Below, in pieces: positions 25,864 through 34,844 of a DNA stretch of 64,000 nucleotides. Made by a program: the position numbers and the translations under genes. The notes below the pieces were generated by a model, which saw nothing but the letters and a program-made list of their open reading frames with translations, ran no database searches and had not been told where the DNA came from. Source of the stretch: Halobium salinum (lineage in GTDB: Archaea; Halobacteriota; Halobacteria; Halobacteriales; Haloferacaceae); the NCBI RefSeq assembly GCF_026586625.1, contig NZ_JAODIW010000008.1, positions 553,811-617,810 of the forward strand, written 5' to 3'. The stretch's first letter is position 1, and each line of letters begins with the position of its first letter.

Positions 25864-27042
25864 TCAGTCGTCCGTCGCGTCCGTCGCGTCCGTCGCGTCC
25901 GTCGCGTCCGTCGCGTCCGTCGCGTCCGTCGCGTCCGTGGCGCCCGCGTCGTCCGCCTCGACCGCCGGGACGGCGAAGTCGGCGTCCGCGGCCCGGTCGA
26001 GCGTCACCTCGTCGGCCTCGAAGTCCTCGACGAACGCCCCTTTGCCGCCGACGGTGAAGCGGCCCTCGTCGGTCTCGACGACGAGCGCGTTCTCGACCGG
26101 GAAGTGGTTGTTGACCGGCTCGACGAGCCCCTGTCGCACCTCGACGACGCGGCCGTGGAGCGTCGAGGGCTCGCCGTCGCCGACGACGTGGCCGCGGACG
26201 GTCGCGACGAGGTCGCGGTCGGCCCGGAGACAGCGCGTCGCCTGGAAGACGGCGTGACGGAAGTCGCGGTAGGTTCCGGGGAGCGGGCGGGGGTCGGCGA
26301 CGGCGACCTCCTCGGCGGTCGGCCAGTAGTTACCGAAGAAGGAGCCGACCATCACGGGGGCGAGTTGGGCTTGCGTGAAGGAGATGGCCTGTTTCCCGCT
26401 GTTGGAGCGGGCGACCATCGCCGTCGGCGCGAGCAGGCTCCGGGTCCGGTCGGCGGTAATCATCGTCGGCGTCGGCGCCCGCCACACCCTGACGACGCTC
26501 CCGAGTCCGGCCAGTTCGTCGGCTACGCCGCCCGCCTCGGGGTCGACGCCGGTGACGACGAGGAGAACGAGGACGCCGCGGTCGACGGCGGCTCGGAGCT
26601 CCTCGGCGACCTCGGGGAGCTGGGCGAACGGCAGGGAGAGGACGACCTCCTCCTCGGCCTCGGCGACGAGTTGGGAGGCCCGCTTCAGCACCGTCACTCG
26701 GGACTTGATGACCTCGAACTCCTCGGTCGGCTGGGGGGCCTGCGAGTACCGCGCCTCCAGGGCGGGCCGCATCCGCTCGACGCTCTCGGTCAGGGTGGCG
26801 ATGACCTCCTCGGGCGGGTTGGCGCGGATGGTCGTCGGCACGACGTGGTCGTTGACGGAGACGAAGCCGCGCTCCTCCAGCTTCTCGCTGATACTGTAGA
26901 CGTAGCGCTTCGAGACGCCGGCGTCCTCCGCGACCGTGCTGGCCTTCGCCTCGCCGTGCTCTAAGAGGACGAGGTAAGTGTCTACCTCCTTCTCCGAGAG
27001 GCCGAACTGTCGCAGCAGGTCGCCGAGCGCCGGGTCGTCCAT
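25864..27042 (-). CDS. trmB: TrmB-family transcriptional regulator of sugar metabolism
   Basis: A 392-residue regulator. Residues 1-75 form a winged helix (LLRQFGLSEKEVDTYLVLLEHGEAKASTVAEDAGVSKRYVY), followed by a coiled coil and a TrmB sugar-binding domain (about 100-350; VVLSLPFAQLPEVAEELR, YWPTAEEVAVADP, HVVGDGEPSTLHGRVVEVRQG, FTVGGKGAFVEDFEAD). TrmB proteins bind maltose or glucose and control sugar transport and glycolysis/gluconeogenesis genes. The last 26 residues are eight Ala-Thr-Asp repeats, a low-complexity tail. A TATA-like tttaagt lies about 28 bases before the ATG at 27042. It is divergent from the glucoamylase gene and 3-4 kb from the maltose ABC genes, its likely targets. Confidence 0.92.
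   Translation of the reverse strand: MDDPALGDLLRQFGLSEKEVDTYLVLLEHGEAKASTVAEDAGVSKRYVYSISEKLEERGFVSVNDHVVPTTIRANPPEEVIATLTESVERMRPALEARYSQAPQPTEEFEVIKSRVTVLKRASQLVAEAEEEVVLSLPFAQLPEVAEELRAAVDRGVLVLLVVTGVDPEAGGVADELAGLGSVVRVWRAPTPTMITADRTRSLLAPTAMVARSNSGKQAISFTQAQLAPVMVGSFFGNYWPTAEEVAVADPRPLPGTYRDFRHAVFQATRCLRADRDLVATVRGHVVGDGEPSTLHGRVVEVRQGLVEPVNNHFPVENALVVETDEGRFTVGGKGAFVEDFEADEVTLDRAADADFAVPAVEADDAGATDATDATDATDATDATDATDATDD
25870..25941. repeat. 9-base tandem repeat (8 units) encoding the TrmB C-terminal tail
   Basis: Seven perfect units of gtccgtcgc and one variant (gtccgtggc) run head to tail just inside the stop codon. On the minus strand they encode eight Ala-Thr-Asp triplets. In-frame slippage would change tail length without a frameshift. 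Confidence 0.9.
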
Positions 27043-27067
27043 ACTCGCCTCCGAGTCGGCGGCCTCC

Positions 27068-27078
27068 ACACTTAAATT
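27068..27078 (-). promoter_or_regulatory. TATA box of the TrmB-family regulator
   Basis: Read on the minus strand, ggaatttaagt gives an AT-rich box centred about 29 bases upstream of the ATG at 27042, consistent with a leaderless message. Confidence 0.55.
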
Positions 27079-27193
27079 CCCCCGTGTAGTGCGCGAGCGG
27101 GCGGTTCTCGACCGCCGACCGTCGCTCGGTCGTCCGGCCGTCGGTTCCCTCCGAGCGTCGTACCGTTGAAACTGTGAACGACGATTACACCAA

Positions 27194-27206
27194 AAGTTCT
27201 TAACGG
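27194..27206 (+). promoter_or_regulatory. TATA box of the glucoamylase gene
   Basis: aagttcttaacgg contains an archaeal TATA-like core (ttcttaac, 27197-27204) centred 27 bases before the ATG at 27227. The 184-base divergent spacer with the TrmB gene is a likely regulator-binding region, although I saw no convincing match to the published Halobacterium TrmB motif. Confidence 0.55.
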
Positions 27207-27226
27207 CGGCTCGCATCCGCACGAGC

Positions 27227-29509
27227 ATGCAACTGCGCGACGCCCTCGACGACGTGAAGCGGACGGAGGGCCACGAGACGCTGTTCCCGGGCGAGCGGCG
27301 GACGACCGCCGGGCTGTTCTCCGGGCTGACGGCGTCACGGGCCGACCGGTCCGCGGAGACGCGGCTGGTGCACGTGACCCCCGGCGGCGAGACCACGGAC
27401 TTCGGCTACCCGCTCTCCGGGCTCCACGGGGTCGACCGCGCCCGGTTCGGGCTTCGGTTCGAGGGCGAACCGGCGGTCGAGAACGGGGTAAACAGCGGTT
27501 CCGACGACCGCGGTGCCGGCGGTGCTGACGCCGACGGTACTGGCGCCGACGACATCGACGCCGACGGGGGCCGCCGACGGGCCGGGGGCGACGCCGAGTC
27601 GGTCGTCTGGTTCGACGACTGCGAGACGGCCGAGCAGTCCTACCACGGCGACACTGCGCTGGTGGTCACCGAGCACGTCCTCCCCGACGACCGCGGGACG
27701 GCGACCCAGTACGACCTGACGCTCGGGGACGCCCACGTCACCCACGTCGCGGTCGACCTCTCGGCGAGAGTCGACGCCGACGCCGAGGTCGAACTCGTCG
27801 CGTTCTACGGCTTCTCGCCGGACGGTCGGGACACACGTATCGGTCAGCTCACCCACGAGTCGGGGGTCGAACTGTTCCACACCGACGAGCACGACTTCGT
27901 CGGGAGCGCCACCGGGTTCGCAGAGGCCGAGGGTCGCGTCCCGACGAAGTTCGCGGAGCTGCTCGACCCCGAGCCGGTCGACCTCCCGCGCGGGGTCGAC
28001 ACCGACCGCTACGAGGAGGGGAAGCTGAGCGGCAACCTCGTCTGTCGCATCCCCCTGACGGACGACGGCGCCTCGGTCGCGACGCTCCTCACCGACGCGA
28101 CGGAGACCCCTCGTGACGCCGCGCTCGCCCGGCTCGCCGACCTGACGGCGGAGTACGACGACGCGGCGTCGCTCGCGGCGGCCGCCGAGGCACAGGTCGA
28201 GACGGACGGGGCGGGCCCACGACCCGAGACCGCCGCGGCCGACCTCCGGGTGCTGGCCCTGCTGTCGGCCGCGACCGGGCTTCGCATCGCCGGTCCCGAC
28301 TTCGACCCCTACTACGCTCACTCGGGGGGCTACGGCTACACCTGGTTCCGCGACGACGCGGAGATATCCCTCTTCCTGCTCCAGGCCGACCGGCGCTTCG
28401 ACCTCGGGCTGGCGGACTGGCACGTCCGGAGCGCCCAGTCGTACTGCGATGCCCAGCGGGAGGACGGCTCCTGGCCTCACCGCGTCTGGCCGTTCGCCAA
28501 CCGGCTCGCGCCGGGGTGGGCGAACGGGCGCCTGGAAGCCGGCCCCGACACCGACTATCAGGCCGACCAGACCGCGAGCGTCGTCACCTTCCTCGCCGAG
28601 GCGCTGGACGGCGACGACACGCTCCGAGGGACCGACGCCGAGGCGGACGTTCGGCGGACCCTCGCGGCCGCCCTGGACGGGTTGGACGAGACGCTCGCCG
28701 ACGACGGCCTCCCGGTCCCCTGTCAGAACGCCTGGGAGGACGCGACCGGGCGGTTCTCCCACACGACGGCGACGTTCCTCGAGGCGTACGCGACGGCCGC
28801 CGATGCGACCGGCGCGCTCGACGACGACCGCCTCGCCTCGGCCGCCGAGAACGCGACTCGGGTGTACGACGCGCTCGACGACCTGTGGGTCGAGGAACGC
28901 GGCGCCTACGCGTTCCGTCTCGTGAGCGAGGCCGAACTCGACGCCGAGGGCGACGTGGTGTTCGAGGCCGGCGACGTGGACGACACCCTCGACTCGGCGT
29001 CGCTCGCGCTCGCCGCCGCCCACCGCGAGTACGACGCGGTCCACGGCGTCGACGACGAGCGCCTCGACCGCCTCGTCTCGCACGTCGAGTCGGTGTTCGA
29101 CGCGCTGTACCGCGACCCCGACGGGAGCCCGGTCGAGGGGCTGGCGCGTTACGAGGGCGACCCGTGGCGCCAGCGCTCGCAGGACGAGCCGAAGGTGTGG
29201 ACCGTCTCGACGGCGTGGGGCGCCAACGCCGCGGCCCACCTCGCCGCCCTGCTCGACGACCACGACGACCCCCGCGCCGAGGCGTTTACCGAGCGCGCCC
29301 GCGACCTGCTCGCGCTAGTCATGCCCGACGGCCCGCTGTCGACCGCCGGCGGCTACCTCCCCGAGCAGTTCTTCGACGACGGAACGGCCGACAGCGCGAC
29401 GCCGCTCGGCTGGCCGCACGCGCTCCGACTCGCGACGGTCGCGCTGTTGGACGAGCGTGAGATGCTGGAGGAGGAAGAGCGGGTAGTGGCGAAGGCGGGA
29501 GACGATTAG
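27227..29509 (+). CDS. Glycoside hydrolase family 15 glucoamylase
   Basis: A 760-residue cytoplasmic enzyme (no signal peptide) releasing glucose from maltodextrins or glycogen-like glucans. The N-terminal beta-sandwich spans about residues 1-310 and includes an acidic low-complexity insert at about 84-125. The (alpha/alpha)6 barrel follows: YGYTWFRDDAEISLFLLQ, AQREDGSWPHRVWPF, the catalytic-acid region PVPCQNAWEDATGRFSHT, PKVWTVSTAWGANAAAHLA and the second carboxylate in GGYLPEQFFDDG. The gene is divergent from trmB and near the maltose ABC operon, forming an alpha-glucan utilisation module. The insert is rich in Asp/Gly codons and probably forms a surface loop. Confidence 0.93.
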   Translation: MQLRDALDDVKRTEGHETLFPGERRTTAGLFSGLTASRADRSAETRLVHVTPGGETTDFGYPLSGLHGVDRARFGLRFEGEPAVENGVNSGSDDRGAGGADADGTGADDIDADGGRRRAGGDAESVVWFDDCETAEQSYHGDTALVVTEHVLPDDRGTATQYDLTLGDAHVTHVAVDLSARVDADAEVELVAFYGFSPDGRDTRIGQLTHESGVELFHTDEHDFVGSATGFAEAEGRVPTKFAELLDPEPVDLPRGVDTDRYEEGKLSGNLVCRIPLTDDGASVATLLTDATETPRDAALARLADLTAEYDDAASLAAAAEAQVETDGAGPRPETAAADLRVLALLSAATGLRIAGPDFDPYYAHSGGYGYTWFRDDAEISLFLLQADRRFDLGLADWHVRSAQSYCDAQREDGSWPHRVWPFANRLAPGWANGRLEAGPDTDYQADQTASVVTFLAEALDGDDTLRGTDAEADVRRTLAAALDGLDETLADDGLPVPCQNAWEDATGRFSHTTATFLEAYATAADATGALDDDRLASAAENATRVYDALDDLWVEERGAYAFRLVSEAELDAEGDVVFEAGDVDDTLDSASLALAAAHREYDAVHGVDDERLDRLVSHVESVFDALYRDPDGSPVEGLARYEGDPWRQRSQDEPKVWTVSTAWGANAAAHLAALLDDHDDPRAEAFTERARDLLALVMPDGPLSTAGGYLPEQFFDDGTADSATPLGWPHALRLATVALLDEREMLEEEERVVAKAGDD

Positions 29510-30058
29510 CCCGGAGCGACCGCACGGGAGCGCGTCGTATCGCGCTCCGACGCGCCGTCGCGGAGGTGCGACTGAGCGCCACGACGACCGACGGCTCGTG
29601 GGAACGAGAGTGTACGACCATCGTAGATTGCCTCTCTTCGCCTCCAGTTCGGTCGGAACACCACCGTTCGTCGGCCGCTTCTCACGGAATCGGAGCGAAC
29701 GTCACACATATGTATCGACCGGGTCCTACCCCCGGCCGCCCGACGCCGAGTCGCCTGTCTGAGGCACCGCCGGATGCCTCCGGCATTCGGTCCCGTGTCG
29801 GTAGACGACGACTCACTCGGCGCGCGGGCGGTTTCACGGTCGTGAGCGGCGGCACCGTCCCGGCCGCGACCCCCGGCGTCGTCGCGGTCAGTCGGGACTC
29901 GGGCTCGTCGACGAGCGACAGGGATAGAGAGTGAAGAACGAAGCGTGTCGAGAAACAGCGCGAATGAGCGACGGGAGACCACGCTCGCACGTCCCGTCCC
30001 CGACCGCTCGCTCGGCGGCCGTCCCGCGACGGGTGTCGGCTCTGAGCCGTGTCGGCGT
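29510..30058. other. 549-base intergenic spacer between glucoamylase and malK ends
   Basis: Both flanking genes end here (convergent). Short open frames have arginine-rich, non-halophilic composition and look non-coding. An AT-rich acacatatgtat sequence at 29702-29713 contains a palindrome, and a small GC hairpin lies at 29769-29774/29779-29784. I see no RNA gene or mobile element. Confidence 0.6.
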
Positions 30059-31186
30059 CTACGCGGTCGGTGCCTCGGCGCGCCGCTCGAGTGTGAGCGA
30101 CTCGCCGGAGGTCGCATCGAAGACGTGGACGTCCGAGGCGTCGAAGGTGACGTGAACGCGGTCGCCCACGTCCGGCTCGATGTCGGAGTCGACGCGGGCG
30201 ATGAAGTCATCGGCCACGTCGAGGTGGAGGTAGTTGTCGGCGCCGACCGGTTCGACGACCTCGACGGTCGTCTCGACGGTGTCCTCGCCCGGTGCGTCGG
30301 CGACGTAGACGTCCTCGGGGCGGATGCCGAGGGTGACCGCGTCGCGACCGGAGACGGCACCGGTCAGGCGCTCGTCGGTCGTCGTGTAGTCGAAACGACC
30401 GGACTCGTCGGCGAACGTCGCGCTCGAACGGGTGGCCTCGACGCCGGTCTCGACGAAGTTCATCGACGGGGAGCCGACGAAGCCGCCGACGAAGGCGTTC
30501 GCGGGGTTGCGGTACACCTCCGTCGGGGCGCCGGTCTGCTGGAGTTGCCCGTCTTTCAGGATGACGATGCGGTCGCCCATCGTCATGGCCTCCTCCTGGT
30601 CGTGGGTGACGTAGATGGCGGTGGTGCCGATTTCCTCCTGCAGGCGCTGAATCTCGGTGCGCATCGTGGTTCGGAGCTTCGCGTCCAGATTCGACAGCGG
30701 CTCGTCGAAGAGGAACACGTCGGGTTCGCGGACGATGGCGCGGCCGAGCGCGACGCGCTGTTTCTGCCCGCCGGAGAGCTCGCCGGGTTTCTGGTCGAGC
30801 AGGTCCTCGATGCCCATCATCTCGGCGGTCTCGCGGACGCGCTCGTGGCGCCGCTCCTTCGAGAGGTCCGTCGACATCCGGAGGCCGAACCCCATGTTCT
30901 GTTGGACCGTCTTGTGGGGGTACAGCGCGTAGTTCTGGAACACCATCGCCACGTCGCGCTTCCGGGCGTGGACGCCCGTCACGTCCTCCTCGCCGATGTA
31001 GATGTGTCCCGAGGTGGGCTGTTCGAGGCCCGCAATCATCCGGAGCGTCGTCGACTTCCCGCAGCCGGACGGGCCGACGACGGTGACGAACTCGCCGTCG
31101 CCGACGTCGAGCGACACGTCGTCGACGGCGACGATCTGCCCGCTGTCGAACTCCTTTCTGAGGGTATCGAGCGTGACGGTCGCCAT
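30059..31186 (-). CDS. malK: Maltose/maltodextrin ABC transporter ATP-binding protein (MalK/UgpC type)
   Basis: A 375-residue ATPase of a CUT1 carbohydrate importer. Walker A GPSGCGKST at residues 38-46, Q-loop VFQNYALYPHKT, signature GELSGGQKQRVALGRAI, Walker B DVFLFDEPLSNLDAKLR and switch His in IYVTHDQEEAMT are all intact. The C-terminal part is the MalK-specific regulatory TOBE domain (VTLGIRPEDVYVAD, VEVVEPVGADNYLHLDV). The gene faces malE head-to-head across 176 bases, separated from its permease genes but clearly the same system. A TATA-like box lies about 29 bases upstream. Regulation by the nearby TrmB is a reasonable inference. Confidence 0.94.
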   Translation of the reverse strand: MATVTLDTLRKEFDSGQIVAVDDVSLDVGDGEFVTVVGPSGCGKSTTLRMIAGLEQPTSGHIYIGEEDVTGVHARKRDVAMVFQNYALYPHKTVQQNMGFGLRMSTDLSKERRHERVRETAEMMGIEDLLDQKPGELSGGQKQRVALGRAIVREPDVFLFDEPLSNLDAKLRTTMRTEIQRLQEEIGTTAIYVTHDQEEAMTMGDRIVILKDGQLQQTGAPTEVYRNPANAFVGGFVGSPSMNFVETGVEATRSSATFADESGRFDYTTTDERLTGAVSGRDAVTLGIRPEDVYVADAPGEDTVETTVEVVEPVGADNYLHLDVADDFIARVDSDIEPDVGDRVHVTFDASDVHVFDATSGESLTLERRAEAPTA

Positions 31187-31209
31187 TGATACTGTGAGTT
31201 ACCGTCCCA

Positions 31210-31220
31210 CGGTTTAATTC
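31210..31220 (-). promoter_or_regulatory. TATA box of malK
   Basis: cggtttaattc, read on the minus strand as gaattaaaccg, is centred about 29 bases before the malK ATG at 31186. Confidence 0.55.
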
Positions 31221-31316
31221 TTCCCCTCTTCTTCGAACGTGTGAAGTGGTGTTTCGTATCACTTTTTGCCGGCGACGACGCGGCCGAGAGTCACGAAGGA
31301 CCGTGTAGAATCCGAA

Positions 31317-31341
31317 GGTTTAAGTTGTGAACTACTTATTC
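31317..31341 (+). promoter_or_regulatory. malE promoter with two candidate TATA boxes
   Basis: Two AT-rich boxes, tttaagt (31319-31325) and acttatt (31334-31340), precede malE. The second is 26 bases upstream of the ATG at 31363, and the first suits the ATG at 31357 with a short leader. Confidence 0.5.
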
Positions 31342-31362
31342 AACACATATTCATCCATGACA

Positions 31363-32673
31363 ATGGAACGCAGGTCGGTACTCAAGAAGCTCGGCGTCGC
31401 GGGTGCGTTCGGCGGACTCGCGGGCTGTGTCGGTGTACAGGAGCAGGGCGAGTCGGGCGGTAGCTCGGAGGGCGGCTCCGGCTCCTCGGGGTCGGCCGGC
31501 AACGGCTCCGGCTCGGGCAACGAGTCCGGTTCCGGTTCCTCGGAGGAGTCGGGTCCGGCCGGGGAGGCGCTCGCGTGGTACGCGCTCCCGGACACGGAGC
31601 TCCCCGCCCGGAAGGAGACTCTCGAGCAGTTCAACGACAACTCCAAGCACACCATCGAGGGTGCGGACATCTCGGACATGCGCAAGAAGACGACGAGCGC
31701 CATCCCCGCCGGCCAGGGACCCGAGACGTTCGAGTGGGCACACGACCTCGCTGGCGACTACCTCGACCGTGGGTTCATCGTCGGCCAGGGAGACCAGCTG
31801 AGCGTCAGCATGGACACCTTCACCGACGCCGCCGCACAGGCCTCCCAGTACGACGACAAGACGATCGGCCTCCCGCACGCTGCGGAGACCGTCGCGCTCG
31901 TCTACAACAAGGAGTACGTCGACGAGGCGCCCGAGACGGTCGCCGACATGAAGAAGACGATGGAGGAGGTCCACGACCCCGGTAACAACATGTACGGGAT
32001 GGGGATGCCGTACGCGGACCCGTACTTCCTCAGCGCCTGGGCGCACGCCTTCGGCGGCTACTACTTCGACCGCTCGAAGGACGAGGAACTCGGCGTCGGC
32101 AAGTCCGAGACGGTGAAAGGCATCCAGTTCACGGTGGACAACTTCGTCCCCTACATGCCGAACGACCCCGCCTACGAGCCGCAGGCGTCCGCGTTCGCCG
32201 AGGGCAACGCCGCGTTCGCCATCAACGGCCCGTGGTACCTCAGCACGCTCAACGAGAAGGGCGTCGACTACGGTATCGCGAAGCTCCCGAAGCCGGAGGG
32301 TGGCGATCCTCAGCCGTTCACGGGCATCTCGCTGTGGTACTTCTCGAAGGCGATGGGCGAGGGCGGCGCCAACGCGGCGGCCGCGCGCTCGTTCATCGAG
32401 TGGTTCGTCACCAACGAGGACCTGGCGCTGCAGGCCGCAGAGGAGACCGGGAGCATTCCGGTCCTCGAGAGCCTCGCCGGGAGCGACGACCTCCCCGAGA
32501 ACGTCAGAGGCTTCTCCGAGGCCGTCCAGCAGGGGCGCCCGATGCCCGCCGACCCGAAGATGAACAAGGTGTGGGACCCGGTGAAGGCCGCGCTCACGAA
32601 GGCGTTCAACGGCAAGGACGTGCAGCAGGCGATGGAGACGGCCGCGAAGGAAATCCGCAGCAACTGGGAGTAA
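31363..32673 (+). CDS. malE: Maltose/carbohydrate ABC transporter substrate-binding lipoprotein
   Basis: A 436-residue extracellular solute-binding protein of CUT1 type. The N-terminus MERRSVLKKLGVAGAFGGLAGC is a Tat signal ending in a lipobox with Cys22, so it is exported folded and lipid-anchored. A Gly/Ser/Glu-rich linker precedes the binding domain (EALAWYALPDTELPARKETLEQFN, AGQGPETFEWAHDLAG, VALVYNKEYVDEAPETVADM, AFAEGNAAFAINGPWYL, GISLWYFSKAM, AARSFIEWFVTNEDL). Promoter spacing supports the ATG at 31363; an ATG two codons earlier is also possible. It is the first gene of malE-malF-malG. Ligand identity (maltose or longer maltodextrin) is inferred from the amylolytic neighbours. Confidence 0.93.
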   Translation: MERRSVLKKLGVAGAFGGLAGCVGVQEQGESGGSSEGGSGSSGSAGNGSGSGNESGSGSSEESGPAGEALAWYALPDTELPARKETLEQFNDNSKHTIEGADISDMRKKTTSAIPAGQGPETFEWAHDLAGDYLDRGFIVGQGDQLSVSMDTFTDAAAQASQYDDKTIGLPHAAETVALVYNKEYVDEAPETVADMKKTMEEVHDPGNNMYGMGMPYADPYFLSAWAHAFGGYYFDRSKDEELGVGKSETVKGIQFTVDNFVPYMPNDPAYEPQASAFAEGNAAFAINGPWYLSTLNEKGVDYGIAKLPKPEGGDPQPFTGISLWYFSKAMGEGGANAAAARSFIEWFVTNEDLALQAAEETGSIPVLESLAGSDDLPENVRGFSEAVQQGRPMPADPKMNKVWDPVKAALTKAFNGKDVQQAMETAAKEIRSNWE

Positions 32674-32683
32674 GGCTCCACCA

Positions 32684-33649
32684 ATGAGTACTGCTTCACG
32701 CGTCGCCGGTCGGGTCGAGGAGATTCCCTTCCTCGACAAGCGGGACGCGTCGCTCCTCCTCGTGCTGCCGGGGCTGTTCGTGTTCTCGGCGTTCATGCTG
32801 TTCCCGGTGCTGTACCTGGTAGCGATTTCGTTCACCAACGCCGCACCGTCGAACCTGTTCGCCGGGGAGGGCGCGCTGTCGGTCCTGCTGCTCGGGGAGG
32901 CGGAGTTCGTCGGCCTGGAGAACTACGCCGACGTGCTCACCGACCCGCTGTTCTGGAACTCCTTCGGGGTCACGTGGCTGTTCGTCGCCACGAGCGTGGC
33001 GCTGAAGATCGCACTGAGCCTCGGCATCGCCCTCGTCGTCACGGGCAAACGGGTGCGGGGCAAGCGCTTCATGCGCTCGCTCATCATCCTGCCGATGGGG
33101 CTGCCCGCCATCTTCACCATCACCGTGTGGCGCGGCATCTTCAGTTCGGCGCAGTTCGGGCTCGCGAACCAGATTCTGAGTTCGCTCGGCCTCGGAACCG
33201 TCGCCTGGCTGAGCGACCGCTGGATGGCCTTCCTCGCGTACAACGTGACGGAGGCGTGGCTCGCGTACCCGTTCATGGTCATCATCACCGTGAGCGCCCT
33301 GCAGGACGTACCGAAGGAACTGCACGAGGCGGCGATGGTCGACGGCGCCGGCTACGCCTCCCGGTTTCTCCACGTGACGCTCCCGTCCATCAAGCGTCCC
33401 GTGCTGTTCGCGTCCATCCTCACCGCCGCGGCGTCGTTCCAGCAGTTCCTCATCCCGTACGTGTTCAACGACGGGGGACCGGCGCGGCAGAACGAACTCA
33501 TCGTCGTGTACGGCTACCGCGAGGCGCTGGCGTTCTCCGAGTACGGTCGCGGGGCCGCCATCTCGCTCATCGCGGTGCTGTTCATCGGCGCGTTCATGTG
33601 GCTGAACGTCAAGCGCGGGAAGCTCGCCGACGGGGTGAGCGACTCGTGA
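32684..33649 (+). CDS. malF: Maltose/carbohydrate ABC transporter permease (MalF type)
   Basis: A 321-residue inner-membrane permease with six predicted spans. It opens with a short cytosolic segment and LLLVLPGLFVFSAFMLFPVLYLVAISF, and carries the coupling EAA loop ELHEAAMVDGAGYASRFLHVTLPS, which docks on the ATPase. FNDGGPARQNELIVVYGYREA and a last helix with basic tail follow. It starts 10 bases after malE and overlaps malG by four bases. Together with MalE, MalG and MalK it forms a CUT1 importer. Confidence 0.93.
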   Translation: MSTASRVAGRVEEIPFLDKRDASLLLVLPGLFVFSAFMLFPVLYLVAISFTNAAPSNLFAGEGALSVLLLGEAEFVGLENYADVLTDPLFWNSFGVTWLFVATSVALKIALSLGIALVVTGKRVRGKRFMRSLIILPMGLPAIFTITVWRGIFSSAQFGLANQILSSLGLGTVAWLSDRWMAFLAYNVTEAWLAYPFMVIITVSALQDVPKELHEAAMVDGAGYASRFLHVTLPSIKRPVLFASILTAAASFQQFLIPYVFNDGGPARQNELIVVYGYREALAFSEYGRGAAISLIAVLFIGAFMWLNVKRGKLADGVSDS

Positions 33650-34794
33650 GCCTCCTCGACGGCATCGCCCGGAAGCTGAAGGAGGACACGCGCAACGTCG
33701 CGATGACGCCGGTCGAGGCCGGGCGCGAAGCGGCCTACACCGTCCGGCAGGTCCAGCGCGGCGAGCTGTCGCCGACGAAGCCTCTGAAGTCCGCGGGTGC
33801 GACCGTCGGCGCGCTGCTGCTCGTGATGGCGCTGCTCTTTCCCATCTACTGGATTCTCATCGCCGCGCTGTCGGGAACCGGCGGCTCCATCTACTCCTCG
33901 GGCGGGCTGTCGCTGATTCCACAGCGCCCGTCGCTTGTCCCGTTCCTCTGGGTCGTCGGCGACCTCATCGTCCCGGCGTACGCGATCAGCCTGAACATCC
34001 CCTTCAGCGGCCTCGCAGTCGTGTTCAACACGCCCGAAATCGTGTTCCTCGACGTGAGCGCGCTGCGGGAGGGGACCGTCGGCCGAGTCGCGCTCGGTGG
34101 CGTCGAACTCTTCCCCGGATTCTCGGTCGAACCCGTCGAGAACGCCTCGGCGTTCAAGGGATTCCTCTGGAACAGCCTCACCGTCGCCATCCCGACGGTC
34201 ATCATCTCGATGAGTCTCGTCGTGCCGGCCTCGTACGCGCTGTCGCGCCGGAAGTTCATCCTCCGCCGGAAGGTGCTGTTCCTCTACGTCCTGCTGACGC
34301 AGGTCGGCGGCGGTCTCGGCGTCGCGCTGCTCATCGGGCTGTACGCCGTCTACGTCCAACTCGGCATCAACGACAGCAAGCTGGCGCTCTCGGTGTACTA
34401 CGCGGCGACCGCCGTGCCGTTCAACACGTGGCTGCTGAAGACGTACATGGACGGCATCCCCGTCTCCTACGAGGAGGCGGCCGTCATCGACGGCGCGCCG
34501 CCGTGGCGGGTCGTCTGGGAGGTCATCATCCCCCTGTCGGCCGCGGGGCTGGCGACGGTGTTCATCTTCACCTTCCTGACGGGGTGGACGGAGTTCGTCG
34601 TCGCACAGACGCTACTCGGCACTGACAACTACACCCTGCCCGTGGGGCTGTTCTCGCTCATCACCGAGTACTCCATCCCGTGGGCGCGGTTCTCGGCGTT
34701 CGCGTTGACGTTCGCGACGCCCATCATGCTCGTCTACCTGTTCGCCCAGCGGTACATCGAGGGCGGCCTCTCCTTCAGCGGGATGGAAGGGTAG
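33646..34794 (+). CDS. malG: Maltose/carbohydrate ABC transporter permease (MalG type) with long extracytoplasmic loop
   Basis: A 382-residue permease, about 100 residues longer than typical MalG. It starts with a GTG that overlaps the malF stop (GTGA). An N-terminal cytosolic region of about 50 residues precedes TM1 (VGALLLVMALLFPIYWILIAALSG). A loop of roughly 100 residues then separates TM1 from TM2 (LWNSLTVAIPTVIISMSLVVPASYALSRR) and contains extra beta-like segments. The EAA loop SYEEAAVIDGAPPWRVVWEVIIPL is intact. Bacterial MalF proteins have a large P2 loop; a long loop in the MalG position is less usual. The product completes the importer. Confidence 0.92.
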   Translation: MSLLDGIARKLKEDTRNVAMTPVEAGREAAYTVRQVQRGELSPTKPLKSAGATVGALLLVMALLFPIYWILIAALSGTGGSIYSSGGLSLIPQRPSLVPFLWVVGDLIVPAYAISLNIPFSGLAVVFNTPEIVFLDVSALREGTVGRVALGGVELFPGFSVEPVENASAFKGFLWNSLTVAIPTVIISMSLVVPASYALSRRKFILRRKVLFLYVLLTQVGGGLGVALLIGLYAVYVQLGINDSKLALSVYYAATAVPFNTWLLKTYMDGIPVSYEEAAVIDGAPPWRVVWEVIIPLSAAGLATVFIFTFLTGWTEFVVAQTLLGTDNYTLPVGLFSLITEYSIPWARFSAFALTFATPIMLVYLFAQRYIEGGLSFSGMEG

Positions 34795-34844
34795 TCGGGA
34801 CCTACGGCTCCGTTTCTTTCGGCTCAGTCGGTCGGGAGCGACCG

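Noticed and set aside
25870-25941. Possible CRISPR-like array
   Set aside because: Contiguous 9-base units inside a coding region with no spacers; it is a coding microsatellite.
25078-26964. Open frame of over 600 codons on the plus strand
   Set aside because: It is antisense to the formyltransferase and TrmB genes; both of those show conserved motifs, this frame none.
27043-27226. TrmB-binding site in the trmB-glucoamylase spacer
   Set aside because: I looked for the published Halobacterium TACT-type palindrome and found no convincing match, so no operator is claimed.
27335-29263. Long minus-strand frame across the glucoamylase gene
   Set aside because: Shadow of the GH15 gene; lacks any motif and has non-halophilic composition.
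29769-29784. Small GC hairpin as an intrinsic terminator
   Set aside because: No T-run follows on either strand and bacterial-type terminators are not the rule in archaea.
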